A DNA stretch of 64,000 nt, taken from Ananas comosus. Taxonomy: Eukaryota; Streptophyta; Magnoliopsida; Poales; Bromeliaceae. The stretch is taken from contig NC_033629.1 of assembly GCF_001540865.1 (NCBI RefSeq), positions 2,726,144-2,790,143 of the forward strand. The letters are read 5' to 3'. Shown here piece after piece: positions 24,701-35,971 of this stretch. The notes below the pieces were generated by a model. The model did not search any database and was not told the DNA's origin. It saw only the letters and a list, made by a program, of their open reading frames with translations. Within the stretch, counting starts at the first letter, position 1. Each line of letters starts with the position of its first letter. Made by a program: the position numbers and the translations under genes.

Positions 24701-27700
24701 CGAGAGATTCCCAGATGTCCAGAGAAGAAGTACAAAATAAAAAATGAAAGCAATTTATGTTAGTGACTGCAGAGCGTGGCATGGAGACAAAATACAACTA
24801 AACATTTCAGAAGTGAAGAACACGGGGTCTTTAAAATAGACGACTCTATATAAGAGATTCTAGATTCAGTGATCATGTGATGTAAAGCATATATTTATAA
24901 TCACCTTTGCGTACAGAGTCAGCAACAACAGAACTCAAATAGAATAATGAAATAATTTAACCATAATTTATAGCAAGATATTGCATTCAAAACATAAAAG
25001 CCTGTATCTAAGATACTCAACAAAAGAAAAGAGAAAGAAAGAAAAAAAAACTGCCTACCTGCTTACTATTCGACGTAGATAATACGCATCCATATGTTCC
25101 AACATGTTGGACATTATGCTTGACTTCCACCAAAAGTTAACTGCAATAGTCAAATCATCACTATCCACTTGGTGGAACCTGTCAAACAAATCAGTCTGCA
25201 CATTAAACCCGATACTAGAGATATGAATCTTGCTAAAGAATGGAGATTCGACAGGTTTCAATAAAGTAATAACAGACGTCAACCTAGGGAACATGTTGCT
25301 CTGAAATCAGAAAGAAGAAAGAAAAAGGAAAAAAAAAAAAAAAAACTAAAGACATACTTTCATTCCCATTTAGTGGAACATATTCCATTCCAAACTTTTT
25401 AGCTGATTCACCTTTATATTCTTAAGTTGTTCAAACTTCAAAAGAATAAGAAAATGATAATACTAGACCAAAAAGGACTAAATTGTGACTGTAGTTTTCT
25501 GTTTTAACACATTAGCATATACTTACAGAACTACTTTACATTTATTGAGAGTATTGAGTTTAATCACACATGGAAGTTCTAGTTCAGATTCCAGATTGAT
25601 TTGTAAACCTCAATAGTAAGTTAGGGGTCTCAAAGTCTCGCTTAGCAGAAGCTAAAGCACTGTAAAAGGAAACAATGTTTCACTTAAAGAGTCCAACATA
25701 ATATAAGTAACTGTGTTTCATTTGGGCTCGATAAAATTAATTGGTTAGGCTGGTAAAGCTAAATTATAAGAAAAATCTCATGCACGAGTATGACCTCCAT
25801 TGATGAACTATATAGCATAATTCCCAACTAAATAACAGAAATTATAAGAAATGAATGCATTATGTCCAGCTAGTAGTGACAACTGAAACATCTTTGATAA
25901 TGAACATAGTCATCTCAATCAACTAAAGGCGAATGATCAGTTTTCATTTCTATTATCAGCTCTAATTTTCATTTTGAGGCAGTCACATGACAACACTCAT
26001 TCTAGCGTCGACTTGTTCTATTCAAAGGAAAAAGTCTTAGACGCCAATATTTTCGGTGGGAACGTAAAACAGCATAATAGAAATATGGCTTCTAGCAAAC
26101 AATAAAATTGAGAAAGAAGCACAGGAATCGAAGTGCATTTTGTCCCATACCATCCTTCGGGAATAAAAAGAGCGTCGCCAGGCTCAAGAATGATCTTTTC
26201 AGAATATTCCTGAGAGTGTTTAGCTCTATAATGAACTGAATAGTCGGGGTTCTCTATGTTAACTGCGCTGCCATATTACAACAGAAGCTACAAACATATT
26301 AATATTTCAAAAATTATTTGAAAATCTAATCTATCAGCAATTAAAGAAACAAAAGACACAAAATAACTGAAAATTCTTAGAAAATCACTATACCTATGGT
26401 TGGAGGCCTCTCCATACACAGGCATAGGATACAAAAATGGACAAGCGGAAGGTGGCCATAAAACAACTGAAAGGGAGAATCCAACAAATAGTAATTTAGG
26501 TTGATACAAACATAGTAAATTGGTGTCTAACTCACACTACAAGAGAAGTTCCATGATCATCACGGTAGATAGAATTCAAAAAAAGGTGTAATAAACTCAA
26601 ATTTACTGCAGAAGGACAAGGTAAAAGGTAACATACCTACTTTACGGCCAGCAACTACGCAAAGAAGGTTATGGTGTGGATCATAGTGAGTACTAGATCT
26701 TGATTGAGCCCTATTCATCCAAAAATTGATTGACGAAAATGATTTCGTTGCCAGAAATTCAGGCTGCACCAGCAAATAGAGGTCGATCAGCATGCACTTT
26801 CCAACTTTCGCGCGCATAAAAATGTTGAGCAATTAAGAAAGAGAAAAAAGAAAAAGAAATTCAAGTGAACCAGAGTTCAACCGTTAGAAAATCTTCTCTC
26901 AAAGTTTGCAGCGGGCACCTCTGTTTGTTCTCATCATTCGAAATTGCGACCTGTTGAAGAGAAAATTACCTTGTTATTTGCGCACACCGTGATGATAAAT
27001 TTCTAAGTAGCATTGTAGAACTCGAAACTTGAAGGTCAACTTTTTCTTTTTTTCTTCTCTTTTTTCCTAACCTGTGCAATGTAAAATTGATCGCGAGTAC
27101 TCAAAGAGGTCGAGCATGGTTCTGACAAATTGGCTGATTCTTTACTGATTTCTTCTTGCACTGCCATAGAACTACTAACAGCATCCGATTCTCGAAGATA
27201 CGATTTGCACGAGGCGATAAAGGTCGAAAATTTTAAAGGCACCTATCATCGTAAAACACATAGGAAAAGCAAAATCATCATTAGTTCAAAAATACTTAAT
27301 GCGCAGAGTTCAAGCTGCAAATAGTTGAGCAGTATAAGATTACTCTTTCGTGGCTTCTCAAATCCCCGTAGAACACTGGTGTCGAATCTGACATCATAGC
27401 TTCGACGGTCACAGATCCTACTCTTTCCTAAAATTTTTCACAAATTCTCGTCAATTCAATATCAAAATACATCAAATAAATTGATAATTCATAATTAAAA
27501 CAACGCAACAATGCCAAAGGAGTAAATTGCACCACTAGTGTTCAAACCCTTAGTCAAGTTTAATTTCAAACTTATATATATATAGTTCGGCTACTATACT
27601 CTTACGAGTATAGGCCACTTTGTACTCATAAGTTTTCGACCGTTAGATCTACACCTTTCACTATTTTCATCCATTAGATCATATTATTCAACCAACCACC

Positions 27701-28343
27701 CACTCAACCCTAGTGAACCACTATAATCCTAACCAGGTACCACTATAATCCTAACCGCACATTCCTTCATCCAACGGCCAAAACTTATGAGTACAAAGGG
27801 CTCTATACTCATAAAAGTATAGTGTGTGTGTGTGTGCTAGGCTGGTATACTATCGGTAGCACGGAGGCCTCCGTGCTACCAAGTTGTTTTCAATGATGCG
27901 GCTTCCAAATCGACGATCGGCTCCGTTAGACTTGATCTACACTATTGAAAGTATTTGAAAATTAAATTTCATAATTTTTCTGCATCATTTACCTATCAAA
28001 CGAGTAGTCTAAAAATGAACGGCTGAAAATAAAAATCTCATAAAAAATGATGGTAAAAGACTTGAATTTAAGATCAGAGGTACTGATCTTACTCTAAATA
28101 GTGAAAAGAATTTTTTATAAAAATTTCATTAGATTTGGATTGTTTTACACTGTTAAATTCACAAACACATCACATCTACCATTAAAATTTTATGAGACTT
28201 TGATCACTAACCAAATGATGTCGAAAAATTATGAAATTTAATTTCCAAATACTTTTAATAGTGTAGATCAAGTTTAACGAAGCCGATCGTCGATTTGAAA
28301 GCCGCATCATTGAAAACAACTTGGTAGCACGGAGGCCTCCGTG

Positions 28344-28385
<42 letters not shown>

Positions 28386-29693
28386 TTTTGTCCTTATCAT
28401 AACTGAGAAAAAAAATTACTGACCAAACGCAGTGTATTTGTATATCTACACACCACGAATCCACGATTCTCATATGCCGTTAAATTTTGACAATTACGAC
28501 CATTATACCCTTATAACAAGATAGTTTTTCCAAAAAGTACTAAGAAAAGAATGATTATTTTACAGAAAGAAAAGTTAATTTAACAGCCAGCCACCCAAAA
28601 GGAAAGGGATATATTTGCAAACTACGGATATGTATGAGAGATATATTTAATAACTAAAACATTATAGGTTTAGAGTTAAAAATATAATTTCATTACTTTG
28701 TAGGGATACATATGCAATTAATCTCAACGGAACGACATGGGCTAAATTTGAACTTCCAAAAGTTTTTAAGCTGTTTCCAACCCAAAACTTCGACGACTAA
28801 AGTGAAACTTGTTTTAAACGTAAAAACAAGGTTGAAGTCCATACAGCTCCCTGTAAACATATCGAATATCAAATACATTTCTACAAAGTTCAAGTTTTTA
28901 TATTTTTCTCAGCAAAAGTCCAGTGATATTCATATTTGTCCCTCTGGCTTGCTATCTTTAGAGCACTGTTTACGTTTTAACAGAAGATAAGCGAAATGAC
29001 ATTTTTGCTATCACAAATACGTCATTCCAAAAGCCTCAACTGTTTGAAAATGTCCTCCCAGAAATCCCTAACGGACATCTTCTTTCTCTCTGCCATTACA
29101 AATAATATAAGAGGAGTAAAAAATATCAATTTACCTCATTTACTACTCAGGGTTAAGTATTTTATCTATAATTAACTATATTTTTCTAAGAGATCATAGC
29201 AGCATGGGTATATTTGAAAACGATAGGACTTTTGCAAGAATAAGTATAAAAAGTTAAATATTGTACCAATATATCTACTATTTGATATGTTTATAGGGAT
29301 TATGCAATTAACCCAAAAAAAAAAGTTAGGTTTAAATCAAAAACCTCCAAATAATCGAGGCCTCCATTTAAGGGATTCCACTCCGAGAACGCCCTCCAAT
29401 CCCTTACAACGCCATGAAAAACCTCCCCCCCAAAAAAAAGAAAAAGAAAAAAAAAAAAGACAAATTAGAGAAGAGGAACATCCCGAAAAGGAAAAAAAGA
29501 TCGGTATTGAATTGTAAAAAAAAAAATAAATAAATAAATAAATGAAATGAAGGATTTATGGATTTAGGGTTTGGTGTACAGCGGGGGCGTTGGTGGGCTC
29601 AATCGCCGAGGAGAAATGTTCGGGCGACGGGGATCGGTCGAATCGGCGGGCTCGGAGGGCGCCGCCGAGTCGACTCGCCGCCGCGCTCTCCAT
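21761..29693 (-). CDS. JMJ31: JmjC/cupin-8 2-oxoglutarate oxygenase, JMJ31-like, 546 aa
   Basis: Fifteen exons join in frame (1641 nt), in transcript order: 29693-29580, 29422-29345, 27427-27344, 27242-27072, 26950-26882, 26763-26637, 26466-26394, 26267-26151, 25178-25059, 24679-24658, 23765-23696, 23182-22854, 22290-22175, 22082-21989 and 21817-21761. The Fe(II) site is complete: H198 and D200 in STHYDPHHN and H280 in GWFHQVD. K213 (AGRKVVVLW) is a likely 2-oxoglutarate contact. The N terminus (RFDRSPSPEHFSSAIEPTNAPAVF then GVVRDWRAFSEWNP) is the usual lead-in of small JmjC proteins. Members are called histone demethylases, but many small cupin-8 proteins hydroxylate other proteins or tRNA, so the substrate is open. 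Residues about 326-546 form an acidic, helical C-terminal extension of unknown role. The first ATG follows non-ATG in-frame sequence. JMJ31 is my best family match, not proven. Confidence 0.88.
24110..24325. repeat. Tandem duplication in a JmjC gene intron
   Basis: Two copies of about 100 bp contain 'atacttcaa(c/t)cctgtttcc', 'ttttgcagaca', 'ttctaatg.ttagtgatttt' and 'gcaaattcaatataaagct'. They lie between exons 10 and 11 and do not touch a splice site. Confidence 0.7.
27586..27828. mobile_element. Fold-back MITE with TIR ggctactatactcttac
   Basis: Left-end phrases (actatactcttacgagtatag, actcataagttttcgaccgttag) recur inverted at the right end (ccaacggccaaaacttatgag, ctatactcataaaagtata). 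It lies in intron 2 of the JmjC gene. Related copies or fragments are at 45546-45765, 39720-40295 (ends only) and about 53395. Confidence 0.65.
27837..28346. mobile_element. Palindrome-ended fold-back element, copy 1
   Basis: Both ends carry a palindrome centred on ggaggcctcc (27855-27880, perfect over 26 bp; and 28323-28346). Inside each palindrome is the matched arm 'aagttgttttcaatgatgcgg' against 'catcattgaaaacaactt', then a long imperfect inverted repeat through 'cgacgatcggctccgttag' and 'gtagatcaagttt'. The outer left end gctggtatactatcggtag is the family terminus; on the right it is replaced by a TA microsatellite (28344-28382). It is non-coding and lies in JmjC intron 2. Confidence 0.75.
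28650..29315. mobile_element. Fold-back MITE, gggttaatt family, diverged copy
   Basis: Both halves carry the family pattern: 'tagggatacatatgcaattaat' on the left and 'tatttgatatgtttatagggattatgcaattaaccc' on the right. Internal phrases such as 'atgtccttatt/cagaaatccctaacgg' match copies at 2178 and 48100. The boundaries are approximate. It lies in JmjC intron 2, ending about 30 bases from exon 2. Confidence 0.5.
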
Positions 29694-29764
29694 TTCCTCG
29701 CCGCCGCACGAGTCGAAAAAATCGCCGACCGAGTTCGTCAAAAATGAAAACCGGTATAATTAGG

Positions 29765-30126
29765 GATTTTTATTTTTGCATTTAGCCCCCTCAGGAAAAA
29801 AAAAATAATAATAAATAAATAAATAGTCCTACAAAATTTATATTTGAAAGATTAGCTCCATCCCCACTACGTAAGTGGCACGTAGGTGTGGTTGGGGGTT
29901 AAGTTTTCTTTTAATATATTATTTAAGACATAAAAAAATAGTTTACAGTGTCTTTTAAATAATATATATCAAAAGAACACGATGAACTATTTATCGTGTC
30001 TAACGTACGCCATCGACGCCCGTATGGCACTTGCGTGTGACGGAGATAGAAATAATCTTATAAATATAAATTTTATGATATTATTTTTGAAAAAAAATTT
30101 TTGAGGGGCTAAATGCAAAAAAAAAT
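29765..30126. mobile_element. MITE with TIR ttgcatttagccccctca
   Basis: The left end tttttgcatttagccccctcagg is mirrored by the right end tttgaggggctaaatgcaaaa. The interior has a short direct phrase (taagtggcacgtaggtg / atggcacttgcgtgtgac) in inverted arrangement around gaacacgatgaac. It lies about 70 bases upstream of the JmjC start codon, within that gene's promoter or leader. A sister element is in ELIP intron 1 (33077-33722). Confidence 0.7.
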
Positions 30127-31121
30127 CAGATAATTACCCACCTGGCCCTCAAAAGTGCTTGGCTTTTATATTTGTCCTTTTTTGTTTTTGCAAAAATAAA
30201 AATCACTAGTTTTATATTTTTGTGAAAATAAGTTTTTTTATTTTTTATTTTTACAGGACAGAGTCCAAATTTTTTGAAAATGGTTAAAAAACCCACCTCT
30301 CTTTCCTCCGATCTCTCCTCGCTTACGAGCGAGAGAAATATGGTGAACTTGAGCCGTTCGTGTAGTGCTGCTCTACGCTTTATTAGAGATAGAGACAAAG
30401 ATGGCAAGTGAGAAGGGCTATTGCTAGTCGAGAATTCTTTTGATACATGTTCACAGTAGGCATGGTCGACAACAACTAAGAGCATGGTTGACTTTCGCTT
30501 TTGCTCGGAGCAGGGGAGGAGTACGGCGGCAACGTGGGGGGCGGCAGAGGCATCATCGTCCTTTCACTCCTGCACAAGGGAGGGGAGAAGTGCGACAGCA
30601 ACATAGAAGCAGTGGAGGAGGAGTTAGAAAAAGCGGTTGGAGAAACAAAACAAGGAGAGAGAGAGAATAGGAGTACTTTAATAAGTTCAAAAAAAAAAAA
30701 CGAACGGAATAAAACACCTACTTCTTCAAAATTGTAAAAAAATTTTTCTAAGCCAAAAAGGACCGATAGGATTAAACTTTTTTACCTAAATTTTTAAGAG
30801 AGTATAAAAATACCGTAGACTAATAGAATTTAATTATGAGGATATATTTGAAAGAAATTAAAATTTAAGAACGAATTTAGGAAAATAAAAAATACGAGTA
30901 CTTTTCTGTGGTGCGTATACAACTGTTGCTAAAAGCAGAGGCCTCGGCTATATAGGCTTTTTTAGGCCATAGCCTAATCAACAAGCCCACAACCCAGAAA
31001 ATGGGATAAAACCAAACCCGGCCCGAGCCATTTTCAATAATTTATCCGTTAATTATTTTGGGCCATTCTCCCGCGCGGTTCTGAAAAAGTTTTTTTTTTT
31101 TTCTAACTATTGTAACACAGG
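30127..31121. other. Intergenic stretch without a supported gene
   Basis: A mildly GC-rich island at about 30440-30660 gives short open frames in two phases, but none has splice partners, family resemblance or length to support a gene. The rest is AT-rich. Confidence 0.5.
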
Positions 31122-31663
31122 AGTTTGACTGGACTACTATCGATAGTAAACTGCTCGATTTATTATCGATTTATTTTTAATGATAGAGCTTTCAAATCGA
31201 CGATCGGCACCGTTGAACATGATCTAGACCATTTAAATTATCTAGAAATCAAATTTCATGATTTTTTGGAATCACTAACTGAACAATCAGAGGATCACAA
31301 AGTCTATAATTTTAATGGTCGATATTGTGCGTTTGCTCGTTTGACGGTATAGAAAAGTTCAAATCAACTAAATTTTTGTTAGAAAATTCTTTAAACTATT
31401 TAAAATAAGATCTAGATTCCAGATCTAAAATATAAAAATTATATCATCACTTTTTTAAGGATATTCATTTATAGCCATTCATTTTTCTGTTCACTTGATG
31501 GACAAAAGAACAATATCGAAAATGTGTGAAATTTGATTTCCAGATAATTTAAATAGTTTAGATCATGTTTAACGGTGCCGATCATCAATTTGGAAGCTCT
31601 ATCATTGAAAACAAATTAGTAGTAAACCGAGCTGTTTACTTCCGATAGTATTCTAGCAAAACT
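31122..31663. mobile_element. Palindrome-type fold-back element, diverged subfamily
   Basis: The left end 'ggactactatcgatagtaaact' and the right end 'agtaaaccgagctgtttacttccgatagtattctag' are inverted relatives. Inner arms 'aatgatagagctttcaaatcgacg' and 'ggaagctctatcattgaaaac' match the family at 27837. The GC-rich palindrome is replaced by a different one based on agtaaac. Confidence 0.65.
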
Positions 31664-32006
31664 CGTAACACAGACTCGAAATTAATTCTACATCTAATAA
31701 AAAATAATATAATAAATTTATCTACGAATAATATTTTGTTTTAAAAAAAAATTTACTTTCATACTCAATGTTTTAAAAATTATCAACTAGAAAAGTATAT
31801 AAATTTTAATATTCTAGCATCATAATCTCTGCACCAAACAAAGTAGTTAAAAGTTATAAAAGATTAATTTATATTAATAGAAAATAAAATTAGTTAAGAT
31901 GATTTTAATTTGTCAATTTTTTTAAAATTTTTTTTATTTTATCATCATTACTTTTTTAATAAAATAAAAATTAAATTACATGGAGGTAGAGTAAAATTTT
32001 TTTGGG

Positions 32007-32340
32007 GTTAACTTTAAATACCACGCTTATGATTTTGCATTCTATAATTTAAAGTGTATCAATTTAGTATTCTATGATTTTATTTTTCTCTTTCTTTAGT
32101 TTATTCGTTAACATTTTGTTAAATTATATAAAAAAAACTACATATACCCTACGTAGGTTTATCGAATATTTATTTAGTATTTTTTAGTTTTAACTTTGTC
32201 ATTAATTTAACAAAAAAAATTGATAAAAATAATTATAAAAATAAAATAAAATTTTGGGGACTAAATTGATATACTTCAAACTATATGATACTAAAATAAA
32301 AAAAATTACGAAACTATAGTAATATTATTTTGAAATTTCT
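32007..32340. mobile_element. Mutator-type fold-back MITE, decayed copy upstream of ELIP
   Basis: It begins gggttaactttaaataccac, then the family phrases gtgtatcaatttagtat and 'ctacgtaggtttatcgaatat'. It ends with attacgaaactatagtaatat. It lies just upstream of the ELIP promoter motifs. Confidence 0.55.
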
Positions 32341-32384
32341 TTATTTTTTTAATGACAAAATAGAAAAGTAAAAAAAAAAGGTGC

Positions 32385-32656
32385 TCGACACGTCACGTGC
32401 TTAAGCAGCCACGTCATCGCGAATCACGTGCAACGCGACAAAAGGGGCTTGAAATTTCCAAAGCTGTCACAGAACCCGAGGGTGCCCGGGGTGAAAATTA
32501 CGTCCCTATCCCTCCCTCCTCCAACCTTCTGGTAACTTCCCGCCACATCCTGCGGTGCTCTCGCGGTCCACGTCACGCCCCCACCTCCGTGTGAACCCGG
32601 CGCGGTCCACGTGGCACCGCATCCACCGCCTCCCCCCACCTCCCCCACTATATATG
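32385..32656 (+). promoter_or_regulatory. ELIP promoter with a G-box cluster and TATA box
   Basis: Perfect CACGTG G-boxes lie at 32394-32399, 32425-32430 and 32608-32613. Further ACGT cores are nearby (cacgtcatc, ccacgtcacg). A TATATATG box is at 32649-32656, about 175 bases before the start codon. G-boxes bind bZIP (HY5-type) and bHLH (PIF-type) factors. High-light and UV-B induction through HY5 is known for ELIP genes, which fits. Confidence 0.65.
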
Positions 32657-32829
32657 TACACGCACTCACCATTGTGCATATAATAATATAATAAGCTCTA
32701 TAAAGTTCACACCAAAGCGATTATTGGAGAGGCTCTTTTTTTTTTTTTAATTTCAAATTAAATTTATATTTTAGTTTTTTTAATTATTATTATTATTATT
32801 ATTTTGCTTTAGAGTGTTCAGTGTTTACG

Positions 32830-34956
32830 ATGGCGTGTTCGGCGATTCTGAGCTCCTACGTGGCAGGGATCGCGCCACGTGTCGGCCTGGGAAGGCCTGC
32901 TTTGGTGCCACGTAAGCATGCGTTGCGTGTGCGCTGCGCTGGTGATCAGGTGAGCCGCTTTTGTATAGTAGAATAGTAGTCGGCGATGTGATGGAGGAGT
33001 TTCAGAAGTGGACGCCGACTTTTGTTAATACTGAAATGTAATTACAAACAATCATAGATTAAAAAAGGATTTTTTTTTTTTTTTTTTAGCCTCCTTAGAA
33101 TTTTTTTTTCATAAATAGTCTTAGAAAATTTATATTTACAAAATTAATACTATTCTCACCATACAAAAGCCACGTAAGCATCACATGAGTATGGCGGATT
33201 AAGTTGAACACGATAAATTATTCACCGCATTTGAATATGGTGAATATATTTACCGGATTTGAATATGGTGAATAGTTTGGCATGTCCTTTCTGTATTTTA
33301 CTTAAATCGTATCCTTTTCATATTCGCCGTATTTATTGTATTGAATATTGTATAAGTTAAGTTGAATACGGTGAACTATTAATCGTGTTAAAATAAAGTG
33401 AATGATTTATTATGTTCAACTTAAATCTTGAACTGCCAGCCACGCTCACGTGGTACTTGAGTGACGCTTGCGTAGCGGGGATAGGGTCAATCTTGCAATA
33501 TAAATTTTATGAGACTAGAGCAATAGAGCAAGTGGTAAAGGACTTGGTGGTTGGTATCCGAGACCCAAGTTCAAATTCTAGTTGATTCACATTTTCAGCT
33601 AAGTTTATTTCTAAATAAAATAAACGAAGCGGGTAGCATGCTACCTATTTCTCAAAAAAAGAAAAAAAAAATTATGAGACTATTTATAAATTTTTTTTTT
33701 TTTGAGGGAGTTAAAAGCAAAAAAAAAACCTATTAAAAAATGAGTGTGAATTTTATATTCTTATCATCCAAGAATCACATTTTTACATTTTAATACTAAA
33801 ATTCGGAGAGGGGTTATGAGTTATATGAACCCCTCAGTCAAAGTTACATATTTTATATAAAATTTGTAGCATTAAATTATATTCCTTATTGCACAATGGT
33901 ACAAGAATTATTTTTTTAAAGCCCTATTTTATATATTATGCAGTTATCTTATTATTTCTGATTGAATTCTTTTCTATTCTATTCAGCATAATATAATTGT
34001 GGGACCATTTAATTATCTATTTTTGTTAAAAAAATGATCACTACTAAATTAGCAAAGTTTAGGCCTTGCTTAGTGTAGAGACACCATTTTTTTTATTCCT
34101 TTAATAAAATTTTTATACAAAAATAAGGTTTAAAAGTGGAACGCAGATTATTTGTAATTCGCGCATATGGCAAAAGAAAAATAAATAAAATTTGTAAGTG
34201 ATTTTTTTTTCTTTTTTTTCCCAAATAAAATAAAAAATAAAATAAAATAATTGATCCAATCAGTAAAAATGAAATTGATTTTAAATAAAATTTAGTGTCT
34301 TATAATTAATCGCTTCGAAGAAAAGTATAATCATAAAAGTATAAATAATCTTACTGCAATTATTATTATTTTTTTTAAAGTTCTTTTCCATGGTTCTCAA
34401 TCAAAAAACTCTTATAAATACTTTTAGCAGAAAATACAGGATTCGGCGCCGACAACCCCTCCATCGCCGACTTCTACTGGACCCACCACTGCACCAAAAC
34501 CTCAGCCCAAGGTAATTAATTAATACATATTAAAAAATTAAAAACTAGCGGAGAACGGTATTTTTAATATTTATATTCAGCAACTGAAATTATATGCTGA
34601 CTCGGCTCCAGGTGAGCACCAAATTCTCGGACGTGCTGGCGTTCAGCGGGCCGGCGCCGGAGCGGATCAACGGGCGGCTGGCGATGGTGGGGTTCGTGTC
34701 GGCGGTGGCGGTCGAGGTGGCGAAGGGCGACGGCATCTTCGCGCAGCTGTCGAACGGCGGCGTGCCGTGGTTCCTCTTCACCGCCGCGCTGCTCTCCGTC
34801 GCGTCCCTCGTCCCCTTATTCCGAGGCGAGAGCGTGCAGTCGCGTTCCGGCGCGGTCATGAGCGCCGACGCCGAGCTCTGGAACGGCAGGTTCGCCATGC
34901 TAGGGTTGGTGGCGTTGGCCTTCACCGAGTACGTTAAGGGAGGGCCCCTTGTGTAA
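32830..34956 (+). CDS. ELIP: Early light-induced protein, chloroplastic, 178 aa
   Basis: Three exons (32830-32949, 34440-34511, 34612-34956) join at phase 0. ELIPs are thylakoid proteins of the light-harvesting superfamily. They bind free chlorophyll or xanthophylls and protect against photo-oxidation during greening, cold and strong light. Residues 1 to about 40 are a basic, Ser/Ala-rich transit peptide ([11 protein letters not shown] ... [11 protein letters not shown]). Residues 41-64, encoded by exon 2, are a Pro/Thr-rich linker. Helix 1 (from E81, motif [12 protein letters not shown]) and helix 3 (from E152, motif [12 protein letters not shown]) are the paired chlorophyll-binding helices. 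Helix 2 is [19 protein letters not shown] (116-134). Size and three-helix layout are normal. Exon 3 is much more GC-rich than its surroundings, as in many monocot genes. Intron 1 hosts a MITE with a nested SINE. Confidence 0.96.
33077..33722. mobile_element. MITE in ELIP intron 1, host of the nested SINE
   Basis: The left end (tttagcctccttagaa ... ataaatagtcttag) and the right end (gactatttataaat ... tttgagggagttaaaagcaaa) resemble the two ends of the element at 29765-30126. Shared interior phrases include 'aatttatatttacaaaattaatac', 'catacaaaagccacgtaagc' and gaacacgataaattattcacc. Removing the SINE reconnects 'aaattttatgagacta' with 'tttataaa'. Confidence 0.6.
33518..33671 (+). mobile_element. 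tRNA-derived SINE (Au-like) with intact target duplication
   Basis: A 154-bp element is flanked by exact 11-bp repeats ttatgagacta (33507-33517 and 33672-33682). A pol III A-box-like sequence tagagcaagtgg lies at 33524-33535 and a B box gttcaaattc at 33569-33578, at the spacing of a tRNA gene. The tail cgggtagcatgctacct, then ctc and an A-rich end, is what I recall of the Au SINE family of flowering plants. The family name is from memory; the SINE structure is read directly. Confidence 0.82.
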
Positions 34957-35076
34957 AATGTAATAAATTAAACTAAACGTATATACGTGTGATTTTATGT
35001 TCATGCAGTGTTGTATACTGCATGTATATGCGTACGTACAATTGTGCAAAAGTACTACGTACCTAAAAAATAATTA

Positions 35077-35925
35077 GGGCCTGTTTGGGTACTTTTCAAA
35101 ATAAAATAATAATTCAATTTACGGTGTATTATTTACAACTCTTGAAATATTATAAAGGGTTTCTGTTTGGATACGTTTTGAAATTGTAAAAAAGAATAAA
35201 GTAATGATCAACTCAAAGCGAAAATTTTTTGTAGAAAGAAAAAAAATAAATCACTCTTTTCTTTTCTAGATAACGCTCATCCCACCTCCGCCGTCACCAC
35301 ATGCTGACCTCTTACTCTTCTTCTTCTACCTCTACTCTACTATCTCCTCCTCGAGATTGTGACATTTTTCTTCACCATCGGCAATCGTCGCCGCTCTTTG
35401 ACCTCTTACTCTTCTTCTTCTACCTCTACTCTACTATCTCCTCCTCGAGATTGTGACATTTTTCTTCACCATCGGCAATCGTCGCCGCTCTTTGACCTCT
35501 TACTCTTCTTCTTCTTCTACATCTACTATCTGCTTCTCGAGATTGTGATATTTTTTCTTGTCGTCAGCTCTCACTGTTGCCCACGAGTGCTCCTGCTCCG
35601 AGACGGGACACTATACTAGTGAATTTTTCGTATTGGGTTGTCACGGCGGAGGGTGATGATGAAGGTGGGAGGGATGGGAAGATGGTGGGTTTAAGCAAGA
35701 AAGGAGAAGGTGGTAGGGGTGGATTTGAGCAAAGAGAAGGTGGTGGGAGTGTATTTTTTTTATTAACATTACTTCTTTTTTTTTTCAGATTTGAACCAAA
35801 TATTAAAAAAAGGAGTAAAAGATTATAGAGTTTTATATTAACCTATTACAGTAAGGTTTTTATATTAACCTATTACAGCAAAATATCAAACTCTATTTTA
35901 AATTTCTACCATTGCCAAACAGCTC
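35077..35925. mobile_element. PIF/Harbinger-type MITE (GGGCCTGTTTGG) with captured tandem repeats
   Basis: The left end GGGCCTGTTTGGGTAC is preceded by TTA (35074-35076). The right end TTGCCAAACAGCTC is followed by TTA (35926-35928). The ends are imperfect inverted repeats. The 849-bp interior is unusually GC-rich for such an element, with short open frames and three tandem copies of a 94-bp unit, suggesting captured host sequence. Confidence 0.65.
35306..35570. repeat. 94-bp tandem repeat, about 2.8 copies
   Basis: Units start at 35306, 35400 and 35494 with gacctcttactcttc. Each continues through tctactctactatctcctcc, gagattgtgacattt and ccatcggcaatcgtcgccg. The first two are nearly identical; the third is shortened and diverged. 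Confidence 0.8.
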
Positions 35926-35971
35926 TTAATTAAAGAGTACTGTAATGGGTTTAGAATAGTAATTAGAGAGT

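Noticed and set aside
30440..30737. Two overlapping frames in a GC-rich island between JmjC and ELIP
   Set aside because: They are short, low-complexity (Arg/Gly/Glu-rich), without splice signals that extend them and without a recognisable domain.
33518..33590. A possible tRNA gene
   Set aside because: A- and B-box-like sequences are present, but the arms do not pair into a cloverleaf. The SINE tail and target duplication explain it better.
34590..34925. 111-codon frame antisense to ELIP exon 3
   Set aside because: It is a shadow of a GC-rich exon; the sense strand encodes an unmistakable ELIP.
35359..35828. Frames inside the 94-bp repeat region
   Set aside because: They are created by the tandem repeat (Leu/Phe/Tyr-rich) inside a MITE and are not a gene.
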